64,000 bases of DNA, taken from assembly GCF_030271835.1 (NCBI RefSeq), contig NZ_CP127389.1, positions 1,586,001-1,650,000 on the forward strand, read 5' to 3'. How positions within the stretch are numbered: position 1 is the first letter of the stretch; each line of letters begins with the position of its first letter. The notes under the pieces are model-generated. The model worked only from the letters and a program-made list of their open reading frames with translations. It was not told where the DNA came from and did no database searches. Shown here piece by piece: positions 9,564 through 17,195 of the stretch. This DNA is from Proteus appendicitidis (GTDB taxonomy: Bacteria; Pseudomonadota; Gammaproteobacteria; Enterobacterales; Enterobacteriaceae). Position numbers and translations under genes: made by a program.

Positions 9564-10103
9564 ATAGAAATAATTATAAGAAAGGGTATAGGGATTAATT
9601 AAATAAGATAGTTTAAAATATAAAAATCTTAATTAGTTTTATCAGGTATTTTTGGTGGTGTGCAATAAATAAATTATATTTTACTATAAATGTTTATTGT
9701 TTTTATTATTTGATCAATAAAGAATAGAAAAGCAGTATGTGAATTTTATTTTTTAGGTCGATGTGATAATTTCTCGCGTCATGTATAAAATGTTTTTCAT
9801 TTTTCTTTCAAATAATTATATTGCTCATCATGCTTTAGACAAATGGTTTTTTTGTGGTTTGTGCTATATTTTTTAATTTAGAGTTTACGCTATATTCCTA
9901 TAATTGATACTCTAAATATTCTTCCTGCATGTAATAATCATTATTCATTAAAGAGTGTTTTTATCCTAGTATGTGGTTATCAAAACCAATAAAAGCATTA
10001 TGGTAATCAAGTAGTTATAAAAAGGTATAATCACTGTCTTTTAAGTATATTAAGAGTGAATATACCTTAATAAACAAATAGTTAGTAATGGCTGATTTAT
10101 ATA
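9564..10103. other. AT-rich gene-free stretch before the attachment site
   Basis: About 540 bases of very AT-rich sequence without a convincing reading frame on either strand. It forms the right margin of the first prophage up to the point where homology to icd begins. Confidence 0.5.
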
Positions 10104-10268
10104 ATGCTACGCCACATGGGCTGGACTGAAGCGGCTGACTTAATCATTAAAGGTATGGAAGGCGCGATTGCCGCTAAGACTGTAACTTATGATTTCGAAC
10201 GTCAGTTAGAAGGTGCTAAACTGCTGAAATGTAGCGAGTTTGGTGACGCGATTATCAAACATATGTAA
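10104..10268 (+). pseudogene. icd: 3' fragment of isocitrate dehydrogenase gene: prophage attachment site
   Basis: The frame reads [18 protein letters not shown] and continues to [11 protein letters not shown] and a stop, 54 codons that match the C-terminus of enterobacterial Icd. Nothing upstream of ATGCTACGCC looks like icd, so the homology starts abruptly. This is the pattern left when a phage integrates in the 3' end of icd (as phage 21 and e14 do): the phage supplies a substitute 3' end to the intact gene and displaces the original end to the far side. The core crossover should lie near 10104-10140. The GC content is much higher than in the flanking cargo DNA. Confidence 0.9.
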
Positions 10269-10289
10269 TTGTTAATTTGATAAATAGTT

Positions 10290-10317
10290 AACGGGAGCTT
10301 ATTAGTTCCCGTTTTTA
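10290..10317 (+). terminator. Terminator of the displaced icd end
   Basis: AACGGGA and TCCCGTT (10290-10296, 10307-10313) pair as a stem, followed by T-rich sequence. It lies 21 nt after the icd stop codon and is most simply the original icd terminator carried along. Confidence 0.75.
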
Positions 10318-10406
10318 TTATTGGCTTTAGCCAGTTTAAGTCGCGTCAGCGTCTTAAATATAAAACCACCCGCTATGCGGGTGGGTATTAAAGGTTATAC
10401 CAAGAA

Positions 10407-10473
10407 AAACACCTTTCCGTTACGATATAGATGTTCAAGCTAATATTCGTAACTTAAATAAGGAAAGGTGTTT
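10407..10473 (+). promoter_or_regulatory. Stem-loop sequestering the IS200 transposase ribosome site
   Basis: AAACACCTTTCC (10407-10418) is perfectly complementary to GGAAAGGTGTTT (10462-10473), which contains the ribosome site directly before the ATG at 10474. An inner stem, GTTACGA (10419-10425) with TCGTAAC (10447-10453), extends it. In IS200 such a 5' UTR structure, plus an antisense RNA, keeps transposase translation very low. The stem is seen here; the antisense RNA is inferred from IS200. Confidence 0.75.
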
Positions 10474-10929
10474 ATGGGCATTAAAGCACAAAGCTCAGCA
10501 CATACAAAGTGGCTGTGTAAATACCATATCGTCTTTTCGCCGAAATATAGACGGAAAGTAATTTTTAATAAAATTCGTTCAAGTATAGGTGAGAACCTTC
10601 GAGACCTTTGTAAGTATAAAGGCGTGGAAATAATCGAAGGGCATCTTATGCCAGATCATGTTCATATGTTAGTGAGTATTCCACCGAAGATATGCGTATC
10701 AAGTTTCATGGGATATTTGAAAGGTAAAAGTTCGTTGATGATCTTTGATAGACATGCCAATCTCAAATATAAAATTGGCAACAGAAAGTTTTGGGCGGAA
10801 GGATTCTATGTCACAACAGTTGGACTCAATGAAGCCACAATTCAAAAGTATATCAGAGAGCAAGAAAAGTCGGATTTAATCTCGGATAAATTGAGTAGTA
10901 AAGAATATGAAAACCCCTTCAAGGGGTAA
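10474..10929 (+). CDS. tnpA: IS200-type transposase TnpA (Y1 HUH)
   Basis: 151 residues from the ATG at 10474; the GTG two codons earlier is inside the regulatory stem and unlikely. The family N-terminus (HTKWLCKYHIVFSPKYRRK) is followed by the HUH metal-binding motif in MPDHVHMLVSIP. The C-terminal helix carries the single catalytic tyrosine (ATIQKYIREQE). It is complete and in frame, so the copy may be active. TnpA forms dimers that cleave single-stranded DNA at the hairpin ends of the element. Confidence 0.95.
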   Translation: MGIKAQSSAHTKWLCKYHIVFSPKYRRKVIFNKIRSSIGENLRDLCKYKGVEIIEGHLMPDHVHMLVSIPPKICVSSFMGYLKGKSSLMIFDRHANLKYKIGNRKFWAEGFYVTTVGLNEATIQKYIREQEKSDLISDKLSSKEYENPFKG

Positions 10930-11103
10930 GCCAAAGTAGCAAAGACACTTAGCTTGAACGAAGAGAAAGCAGCGTCATTTAGGCGCAGTCGGTAACAAGC
11001 CCTTATAGGGCAATCATAACCACCCGTTTTACGGGTGGTTATGATTGCCAATTTTGAAACGGTTATCAAAACGAATTATCAAAACCACCTGAAATTTGAG
11101 CAA

Positions 11104-12235
11104 TTAAATCACTATTTTTATCCAATCTTTTCCTCGATCGTCATGGTATTTATCTGTTTGAATTTGGTTCTTATGACCGAGCAAATCTTTAGTGTTTATA
11201 CCTTGTGCTCTATATAACCTTTCAGATAAAGATCGTTGTTCGTGAAATGTTGCAGGTGTTCCTTCTCCCCAATCAATATCTGTTTTATTTCTCGCCTTTT
11301 TAAAGTTAGTCGTTAGTGTATTTGCAGTAACTTGATCACCACGTTTAGATTGTGAAGTGGTATGAAAATAATGAATAAGATAAGGGCTAATAACACGCTC
11401 ACGACAACGGGCAATAACATCACGTAATGACATATTTAATTGTTCAGAACGTAGTGATAATGGAATAGCTAATTTTGTGCCAGTTTTTTCTTGAGTAATA
11501 TGCAAATGATCATCCCAAATATCATTAAACTTCATTGAGGAAATATCACCTAATCGTTGACCCGTAATAAGTGCAAGCAACATCGCGTTCCCGACATAAC
11601 GATGTTGTTTATCAGCAATCTCAAATATCTTTTTCCATTCATCAAAATTAAGGCGTTGGCGAGTTACTTTTCGTTTCGGTTGTTTAGTGGCGAGGGCAGG
11701 GTTATAACCAGGAGGAACTTCACCTGCATGTTGTGCTTCTTTAAACACATCAATTAAAACAGAGCGAATCACTTGCGTCATTCTGTGTTGGCCATTAGAT
11801 TTATACTCATCCAGAATTTCAGCAATATCTCTGGCATCAACAGCAGGTAACGATTTCATGGATAAGGCTTGCCTCATTAAATCTACTGGTTTCCTTTTTT
11901 GTTTATAAGTATTCGGCTTTATATCACCTTCTTTGAAACGCTCTTCTTGAATAATCCAGTATTTATCCAACCAAGTATTAACCGTGATTTCTTTACCTTT
12001 TATTTTTGCCACCCGATCACCAATAGCCATAACTTGTCGGCTACGTTGTTCCGCTAACCTTGTGTTAGCTTCAATGGCTATTGCTTTCGCCTCGGCTTCA
12101 TTGTCACCGAGGGCATGATATTTACCTGTTACAGGATGGCGGTAACGCCAATAAACCTTGTTAGCTTTACGACTAAATAATGGGTAAAGATTAGGTAGGG
12201 ATATTGACGTTATTCTTACGAGGTCTGGCAGCCAT
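11104..12235 (-). pseudogene. int: Lambda-type phage integrase, frameshifted near the N-terminus
   Basis: The natural start is the ATG at 12235, beginning MAARPRKNNVNIP. The frame then meets TAA at 12193-12191. One base out of frame it continues as NLYPLFSRKANKVYWRYRHP and runs to the end, giving about 376 codons, normal for lambda Int relatives. The catalytic domain is complete: GQRLGDIS (first Arg), FHEQRSLSERLY (H-x-x-R), LLGHK, and DKYHDDRGKDW with the Tyr nucleophile. The internal frame from the ATG at 12030 (308 residues) lacks the arm-type DNA-binding domain, so it should not integrate normally. The change is a single extra base around 12190-12196, real or a sequencing error. Confidence 0.85.
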
Positions 12236-12471
12236 CTTTGAGCCTCGCTTTTTGCGGGGTTTTGTTTTTTAAATATATATTTATAATTATTAATTAAAAA
12301 ATTTGTTGGAAGTTTTTTGTTTTCATTGATTGTTTGTTTATATTTAAGATAAAATTTATTGTTATCCTATAAGCATAAATCTGCAGTATTTAACTAATAA
12401 TTAAAATAATAAACAGGTATTCTTATCTCTACTATACTCATAATATTCAATTTATAGAGCGAGTATATATA

Positions 12472-12993
12472 ATGATTGATTTGTTTAAATTAACGAAAAA
12501 AAGTTCTAGGCATATTGGTATAGCAATATACGTTGGTATTATAGCGGGTATCTTTTCAGCTTTAGTAAAATCTGGTTTTGAAGACCTAATTCCACCGAGA
12601 ACACTTGAAACGACACCACCTCCAGTCGTCTTATTAGAAAAGCTAGGATTAAATATAGATACTATGACTTATCATTGGATGGGGTATAGTATTAATTGGG
12701 GCGGTAATGGTGTTCATATATTATTCTCAATAGTTATCGCTGTGATATATTGTGTTATTGCTGAATACTTACCAAAGGTTAAATTATTACACGGTATTTG
12801 TTTTGGTATTGGTGTTTCTGTTTTTGCTCATGGCTTAGTTGTACCATTATTAGGGCTATCTAGCTGGCTTTGGACAGCAGGTTATCAAGCATTAGTTTCT
12901 GAGTTTGTCGGAACCGCTTTTTGGATCTGGTCAATTGAAGCGATTAGACAAAATTTGCGTTATTGTTTAACTAAAGAAAAAGATGCTGAGTAG
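12472..12993 (+). CDS. yagU: YagU family inner membrane protein (DUF1440)
   Basis: 173 residues. Four hydrophobic segments are visible: about 15-35 (GIAIYVGIIAGIFSALVKSG), 80-100, 105-130 and 140-160. The conserved family features are the EDLIPPR motif after the first segment and the SWLWTAGYQALVSEFVGTAFWIW stretch near the end. E. coli YagU is an inner membrane protein linked to acid tolerance. The gene is not a phage gene by family and sits as a passenger behind the integrase, with a strong terminator after it. Confidence 0.8.
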   Translation: MIDLFKLTKKSSRHIGIAIYVGIIAGIFSALVKSGFEDLIPPRTLETTPPPVVLLEKLGLNIDTMTYHWMGYSINWGGNGVHILFSIVIAVIYCVIAEYLPKVKLLHGICFGIGVSVFAHGLVVPLLGLSSWLWTAGYQALVSEFVGTAFWIWSIEAIRQNLRYCLTKEKDAE

Positions 12994-13031
12994 ATAAGGA
13001 CGTTCAACCTTAATCTGTTATAAATCTCTTA

Positions 13032-13056
13032 AAGATCGCCTAGGCGGTCTTTTTTA
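13032..13056 (+). terminator. Terminator after yagU (first copy of a repeated module)
   Basis: AAGATCGCCTAGGCGGTCTT followed by T5 forms a 9-bp stem with one G-U pair. Near-identical copies occur at 14922 and 18729. Confidence 0.85.
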
Positions 13057-13142
13057 TTATTTAAAAATAAGACTTGCTGTTCTATTTGGTCAGAGTTACA
13101 TGTGTAGTTATGCACAACAACTAACCAAAGGTATGAAATATT

Positions 13143-13337
13143 ATGTTAAAACAGTATGATATGACAATACAGGCAAGTTGTGTACTTGAAACAATCTCAA
13201 AAAGTGATTGGCAAACAGTACAAGCAATTTTAAATCAAACTGGACTAAGTAATGAAAATTGTGAGTTTCTATTAACTCAGTTTGAAATAGCAGGGTTTGT
13301 CGCAAAGCAAGGAAATAGCTATATGCGTACAGCCTAA
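13143..13337 (+). CDS. Small hypothetical protein of the prophage remnant
   Basis: 64 residues, not recognised. The sequence alternates helix-forming stretches (CVLETISKSDWQTVQAILNQTG, then NCEFLLTQFEIAGFVAKQG) in a way that resembles a small winged-helix or helix-turn-helix protein. It lies just ahead of the methylase gene. The start has a weak AGG-type ribosome site. Confidence 0.5.
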   Translation: MLKQYDMTIQASCVLETISKSDWQTVQAILNQTGLSNENCEFLLTQFEIAGFVAKQGNSYMRTA

Positions 13338-13410
13338 AAAATATAAAGAATTTATAAAGCTGGTGGCTTAACAGTCATCGGCTTTTTTATTGCGTAGAAA
13401 AGGACTTCTG

Positions 13411-14425
13411 ATGCAACTATTTAACGACGACGCACTCTCTGTATTAAAAACACTACCCGAACATAGCATTGATTTAATTGTGACTGATCTACCGTATTTC
13501 AGAGTGAAATCGTGCGCATGGGATAATCAGTGGGATAGTGTTGAGGTTTATTTATCGTGGCTCGATGGTGTTCTTGCTGAATTTTGGCGGGTATTAAAAC
13601 CTAATGGCAGTTTGTATCTATTCTGTGGATCTAAACTTGCGTCAGATACTGAATTACTTGTTCGTGGGCGATTTAATGTTTTAAGCCATATTATTTGGGC
13701 TAAACCCTCAAGGCCATGGCGACGACAAAATAAAGAAAGCCTACGTGCTTTTTTCCTTCAACAGAACGAATACTTTTTGCTGAGCATTATCAAAAACCAG
13801 TCACAGCTAAAATTTCTGAATTTTCTTTAAAATGCAAAGAACTAAAGCTAGACGTATTTAAGCCATTGATTGATTATTTTAGAAATGCACGGTTAGCACT
13901 GCAGGTGAGCGCAAAAGAAATAGACCGGGCAATAGGTAAGCAATGTGCAGTCATTGGTTCAGCAATAGTCAATGGCAATTACCGAACGAAGAAGACTATA
14001 AAAAGTTACAAACACTGTTTACACACATTGCTGATAAACAAGAAAAGCTATCACCGTTATTTCGTCACTTTAGTGAGTTAGAGCTAGAGCAATTTACATT
14101 ACAAAAAAACTACCAAGAATTAATAAAAGAATATGGTTTATTAAGACGGCCATTCTTTGTGACTGCAGATGTTCCTTACACCGATGTTTGGACTTATCCC
14201 CCTGTTCAATACTATCTCGGCAAGCATCCTTGCGAGAAACCATCAGACATGATGGAACATATTATTCGTTCTAGCAGTCGAGAGGGTGATTTAGTAGCCG
14301 ATTTCTTTATGGGATCAGGGGCAACACTGAAAGCAGCGCTAAAACTTAATCGAAAGGTTTTGGGTGTTGAAATGGGAAAGGAACGGTTTGAGCAGACTAA
14401 GGCTGAAATAGTGTTATCGCAATGA
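13411..14425 (+). pseudogene. Phage DNA adenine methylase (N4/N6 MTase family), two frameshifts
   Basis: Read across frames this is one gene of about 340 codons. The start is the ATG at 13411 (AAGGA upstream; MQLFNDDALSVLKTLPEHS). It has catalytic motif IV as TDLPY and, far downstream, the AdoMet-binding motif I as DFFMGSGAT, an order known in beta-type methylases. The first frame ends at 13830. The expected continuation (TERILFAEHYQKP) is one base out of step from a T-run at about 13748-13753. A second slip near 13939-13945 moves into the frame that ends at 14425. Both slips look like loss of one base in a short homopolymer. No full-length enzyme can be made as written. Confidence 0.85.
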
Positions 14426-14506
14426 GATTGATTTTTGTATCACATTGCGTATAAGGTAAAAACAGAGTTAACTGTAATCTGTAATAGTTAACGGTAAGGT
14501 TCTGAC

Positions 14507-14863
14507 ATGCAACGAAGTGATTTGATTGAGTATATCAAAAATAATTATGGTTCAGATCCGGAGTATCTATGGCGCAAATATCCAAATTATGTTGTATTTC
14601 GACATTCTGGGAATACTAAGTGGTTTGCCGCCATTATAGATGTTTCTGCTGATAAATTGCATTCTGGTGATGCTAATACGATTATTGATGTTATTAATGT
14701 TAAAATTCGCCCTGAATTGGTTGGCTCGCTCCGCTTAAAAGATGGGATATTTCCTGGCTATCACATGAATAAAGAGCACTGGGTTTCTATCAAGTTAAAT
14801 GACGGCATTGATGAAACTGAACTTAAATCATTGATTGATGAGAGTTACAGATTAACACAGTGA
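14507..14863 (+). CDS. MmcQ/YjbR family protein
   Basis: 118 residues, the normal size of the family. Family features are an N-terminal helix, PEYLWRKYPNYVVFRHSGNTKWFAAI, INVKIRPELVGSLR, then FPGYHMNKEHWVSI and a C-terminal helix (DESYRLT). These proteins have a CyaY-like fold and are annotated as DNA-binding, although the function is not firmly known. The gene is intact between the broken methylase and a terminator at 14922. Confidence 0.85.
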   Translation: MQRSDLIEYIKNNYGSDPEYLWRKYPNYVVFRHSGNTKWFAAIIDVSADKLHSGDANTIIDVINVKIRPELVGSLRLKDGIFPGYHMNKEHWVSIKLNDGIDETELKSLIDESYRLTQ

Positions 14864-14921
14864 CCGTATTCACTATAATCGGATAGTTCACATGTTCGGT
14901 TATTCCGAATAACTCATTTTG

Positions 14922-14946
14922 AAGATCGCTTAGGCGGTCTTTTTTC
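14922..14946 (+). terminator. Terminator after the MmcQ/YjbR gene (second copy of the module)
   Basis: AAGATCGCTTAGGCGGTCTT plus T6. It differs from the copy at 13032 by one base in the loop and is the same as that at 18729. Confidence 0.85.
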
Positions 14947-14963
14947 GTATAAGAGAGGTAGTT

Positions 14964-15177
14964 ATGAGTAATCAAAATTTCTAAGTGTTAGTTAATACGT
15001 TATCAGCACAAGTGATGCAACAAGGGCGACGATTTACAAAAACAGCTCGCTAGCATGCAATTAACGAGCTGTGAATTAGAGGCTGTTAATAGTGCCACGC
15101 TAATGGTTATTTCTAATAACTCTATTGAAATAAAAAAAGCTAATGGTTCTACTGTTTGCCAGTTAAAGCCATTTTAG
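14964..15177 (+). pseudogene. Broken small prophage gene
   Basis: An ATG with a good ribosome site (AGAGAGGT) starts MSNQNF and hits TAA at codon 7. The frame continues as VLVNTLSAQVMQQG. One base later it goes on as LQKQLASMQLTSCELEAVNS and ends KPF-stop at 15177. So one stop and one frameshift (an extra G near 15027) interrupt a protein of about 70 residues. The family is not recognised. Its end overlaps the minus-strand frame 15149-15334. Confidence 0.55.
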
Positions 15178-15334
15178 TTGTTTGACCTATTAACACTATT
15201 TGCTCTTTAACTGGTAGTTCTTTATTCCACTCTAGAGCTTTATCTAACATTCTGAATAAACGTTCTTCTTTATTTTTATCATCAGTTATTAGCTTTGCTA
15301 ACAATGAAAATAACAGAGGTATGGCATGAGCCAT
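15149..15334 (-). CDS. Small hypothetical protein, possibly truncated
   Basis: 61 residues from the ATG at 15334. The frame stays open for another 16 codons upstream (EYEFEKIKDPQIEAEE) with no ATG, GTG or TTG, so the original N-terminus may be lost. It is helix-rich with a LLFSLLAKLI hydrophobic stretch and charged ends. The family is not recognised; it opposes the lysis cassette. Confidence 0.35.
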   Translation of the reverse strand: MAHAIPLLFSLLAKLITDDKNKEERLFRMLDKALEWNKELPVKEQIVLIGQTTKMALTGKQ

Positions 15335-15436
15335 TTCTTCTGCTTCAATTTGTGGATCTTTTATTTTTTCAAATTCATATTCTCACGTTTAACTCACTCA
15401 CATTAATCATCAAGGGACACTCCGTAGGGGGTATAT

Positions 15437-15706
15437 ATGCGTATGGAAAAATTAACCAATGATACCTACGGAACAGCTGGCTTAACTGCCTTTTTTGCAA
15501 GTCTTTCACTTTATGAATGGGGATTTGTAATAGGGATGGGATTCAGCATGCTCCTTGGATTAGCAACTTATTTTATGACACAGCGAGAACAGCGGAAACG
15601 AACAGCGTTATTTGCTGAATTAGTTCATCGAAATTGTTCTAGCGATCCGCAAGACATAGAAAAGATAGTTGGCGAGATGCTGACTAAAGCTAAAAAGGAC
15701 ATGTAG
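15437..15706 (+). CDS. Phage holin
   Basis: 89 residues. A hydrophobic region with two likely membrane segments (about 12-32, TAFFASLSLYEWGFVIGM, and about 33-48, FSMLLGLATYFM) is followed by a basic cytoplasmic tail (TQREQRKRT). This fits small holins of lambdoid and HP1-like lysis cassettes. AGGGGG lies 5 nt before the ATG at 15437; a second ATG at 15443 could give a dual-start pair as in lambda S. The stop overlaps the endolysin GTG by one base, so the two are translationally coupled. It opens pores or lesions in the inner membrane at lysis. Confidence 0.85.
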   Translation: MRMEKLTNDTYGTAGLTAFFASLSLYEWGFVIGMGFSMLLGLATYFMTQREQRKRTALFAELVHRNCSSDPQDIEKIVGEMLTKAKKDM

Positions 15707-16176
15707 TGAACCTAAAACAGAAAGTGACAGCAGTTGTAAGCGCCGGTGTGGTAAGTATTGCGCTAACAGTGATTGGTTACTTTGAGGGGGTACGTTATGA
15801 ACCATACCGTGATGTTGCTGGAATTCTGACGGTTTGTTATGGACATACTGGGAACGACATTATTCAAGGCAAGACATACACACATCAAGAATGTGACGAG
15901 TTACTTCAGAAAGACTTTATCAGAACGCAACAACAAGTTGATGTTCTGGTTAAAGTTCCATTGGATGATAAAACAAAAGCTTCTCTATATTCCTTTGCCT
16001 TTAATGTTGGTATCACCGCTTTTGCACGTTCTACATTGCTAAAGAAATTAAACGCAGGTGATCAGTATGGCGCTTGTGAAGAAATTAAACGCTGGGTTTA
16101 TGCAGGAGGAAAGGTTTGGCGAGGGCTTGTCAGTCGTCGAGAGGCGGAGTCAGCACTATGTCATGGAAAACTTTAA
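15706..16176 (+). CDS. SAR-type endolysin, glycoside hydrolase family 24
   Basis: 156 residues, start GTG overlapping the holin stop. The N-terminal weakly hydrophobic segment (about 5-25, rich in Val/Ala/Ser/Gly) looks like a signal-arrest-release anchor, as in phage 21 and P1 lysozymes. The GH24 catalytic triad is present: E in YFEGVR, D in PYRDVAG and T in LTVCYGHTG, with normal spacing. The C-terminal RRxxE block (SRREAESALCHG) is also typical. The enzyme cleaves peptidoglycan after the holin dissipates the membrane potential. It is fully intact. Confidence 0.93.
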   Translation: MNLKQKVTAVVSAGVVSIALTVIGYFEGVRYEPYRDVAGILTVCYGHTGNDIIQGKTYTHQECDELLQKDFIRTQQQVDVLVKVPLDDKTKASLYSFAFNVGITAFARSTLLKKLNAGDQYGACEEIKRWVYAGGKVWRGLVSRREAESALCHGKL

Positions 16177-16316
16177 TCATCATTATCAGCTTTATCCTCA
16201 TATTACTCATCACCGTCGCTGATGGTATTTATCTCTTGATTGATAACTCATGTACTAAAGACCAAGTTAGTTTAGAAAAACGCTGTCAGATTGCACTCTC
16301 ATATCATCGGTACTAA
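16158..16316 (+). CDS. Small membrane protein of the lysis cassette
   Basis: 52 residues from the ATG at 16158, overlapping the end of the endolysin gene by 19 nt. One strong hydrophobic helix (residues 5-29, TLIIIISFILILLITVADGIYLLID) is followed by a short tail with two cysteines. Its position between endolysin and Rz suggests a lysis accessory protein. I do not recognise a family. It stops two bases before the Rz-like ATG. Confidence 0.6.
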   Translation: MSWKTLIIIISFILILLITVADGIYLLIDNSCTKDQVSLEKRCQIALSYHRY

Positions 16317-17151
16317 TTATGAAACATTGGAAACTTTACGTTGTCATTGTGATAGTGGCCTTGGTTTACAAGGAAATATTATTCAAAATTACTCAAATGA
16401 AAATAAAAAATTCTCATATCCAGAAAAAGTAGAATTGCCTAATAAGGTAGAAAACAAAAGGATAGAAGCACTATATCCACATCAATTTAATGATGCAATC
16501 ATTGTATTTCCTAGAAATTCAAACTTACCGCCTTTATATGCCTATTCGGGCTTTCCCGCAATTGAACTTAAGGATAAAGATCCGAGTCCTCAGCAGGAAA
16601 AAGAATTTAATGACATCAAAGATAGCGTGAAATTTACAATTTCATTTTACGAAAAAGTAACACAGGAATTTGGTAAAAAGGCAGCACAATTATCTAGAGA
16701 GTTAGCAGAACAATCTAAAGGAAAAACAATCAGAAATGTAGAAGATGCTTTACGTACATATGAGAAATATGGGCAGAATATTAATAATAAAATTAATGCC
16801 AAAGATCGAGCTGCTATTATAAAAGCATTAGAATCTATTGATGCAAAACAGTTAGCTTCAAACTTAGGTAAATTTAGTAAAGGGCTTGGATATACCAATC
16901 ACGCGATTAATGCCGTGGAATTACTTGTTGAATTTAAAAAGGCGGTTAAAACGGGAAATTGGCGTCCATTTTTTGTTAAAGGCACTTCAATTGCTACAGG
17001 CATGGCTGCGGTGGCATTGACAGCTTTTGCCTTTAGTTTAATTATTGGTGGACCTGTTGGAATTTTAGGGTATGCCCTTATCATTGCAACAGTTGGTGCC
17101 TTGATTGACGACGCTTTGGTTGAAAAAGTCAGCGGTGCAATTGGTATTTAA
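16291..17151 (+). CDS. Colicin Ia-type pore-forming domain protein lacking the usual N-terminal domains
   Basis: The open frame has 286 codons, but the first ~37 overlap the upstream genes and there is no in-frame ATG; only TTG at 16291 and 16327 could start it. From about 16420 it reads as a colicin: a linker (FNDAIIVFPRNSNLPPLYAY) of the S-pyocin/colicin type, then the pore-forming domain (residues about 105-286) with GKKAAQLSRELAEQSKGK, KINAKDRAAIIKALES, TGNWRPFFVKG and the C-terminal hydrophobic hairpin (about 230-275) ending SGAIGI. This matches the colicin Ia/Ib C-terminus. Receptor-binding and TonB/TolA translocation domains are absent. Possible expression routes are TTG initiation, -1 frameshift from the Rz anchor, or none (pseudogene). 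Confidence 0.8.
   Translation: MHSHIIGTNYETLETLRCHCDSGLGLQGNIIQNYSNENKKFSYPEKVELPNKVENKRIEALYPHQFNDAIIVFPRNSNLPPLYAYSGFPAIELKDKDPSPQQEKEFNDIKDSVKFTISFYEKVTQEFGKKAAQLSRELAEQSKGKTIRNVEDALRTYEKYGQNINNKINAKDRAAIIKALESIDAKQLASNLGKFSKGLGYTNHAINAVELLVEFKKAVKTGNWRPFFVKGTSIATGMAAVALTAFAFSLIIGGPVGILGYALIIATVGALIDDALVEKVSGAIGI
16319..16432 (+). CDS. Truncated Rz-like (i-spanin) reading frame
   Basis: 37 codons beginning MKHWKLYVVIVIVALVYK, a typical Rz N-terminal signal anchor, at the place where Rz follows the endolysin in lambdoid phages. After about codon 18 the sequence is no longer spanin-like and the frame closes at TAG 16430-16432. No periplasmic coiled coil and no embedded Rz1 lipoprotein are visible, so it cannot work as a spanin. 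The frame crosses a slippery heptamer at 16405 that leads into the colicin frame. Confidence 0.55.
   Translation: MKHWKLYVVIVIVALVYKEILFKITQMKIKNSHIQKK
16405..16411 (+). promoter_or_regulatory. Candidate -1 ribosomal frameshift site
   Basis: In the frame of the Rz-like start the codons are ATA AAA AAT. This gives the heptamer A-AAA-AAT, which fits the X-XXY-YYZ rule for -1 slippage. Moving back one base enters exactly the colicin frame. I see no strong stimulatory stem or upstream Shine-Dalgarno element within the next 40 bases. The alternative is a simple indel in the A-run. Confidence 0.4.
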
Positions 17152-17161
17152 TATGTAGGGT

Positions 17162-17195
17162 AATAGGATAATCGATTTTAATTGGTTATCCTATT
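17162..17195. terminator. Bidirectional terminator between colicin and immunity genes
   Basis: AATAGGATAA (17162-17171) and TTATCCTATT (17186-17195) form a 10-bp stem followed by T-rich sequence on the plus strand. The immunity gene stop lies in the loop. Convergent genes sharing such a hairpin are usual in pore-forming colicin operons. Confidence 0.7.

Larger units (their letters stand above)
10366..11048 (+). mobile_element. IS200-type insertion sequence (IS200/IS605 family)
   Basis: The element has a single Y1 transposase gene and subterminal hairpins instead of terminal inverted repeats. The left hairpin is CCACCCGC-TAT-GCGGGTGG at 10366-10384. At the right is a perfect 18-bp stem with a TTT loop at 11010-11048. 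The size of about 700 bp fits the IS200 group. These elements move by single-strand peel-and-paste without target duplication, so exact ends cannot be fixed from one copy; the true tips may lie some bases outside the hairpins. It sits between the displaced icd end and the second prophage integrase. Confidence 0.85.

Noticed and set aside
9564..10103. tRNA or small RNA gene near the attachment site
   Set aside because: No cloverleaf or conserved T-loop (GGTTCGAATCC-like) sequence could be found; the site is explained by icd.
10366..10384. Possible terminator for icd
   Set aside because: The hairpin matches the end structure of the IS200 element; a better icd terminator lies at 10290.
11035..11217. 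Plus-strand frame between IS200 and the integrase
   Set aside because: It is antisense to the integrase C-terminus and starts in the IS200 hairpin; no family resemblance.
13866..14081. Frame of 71 codons starting MIDYFRNARLALQ considered as a separate gene
   Set aside because: It is the middle part of the frameshifted methylase; its residues continue the methylase sequence.
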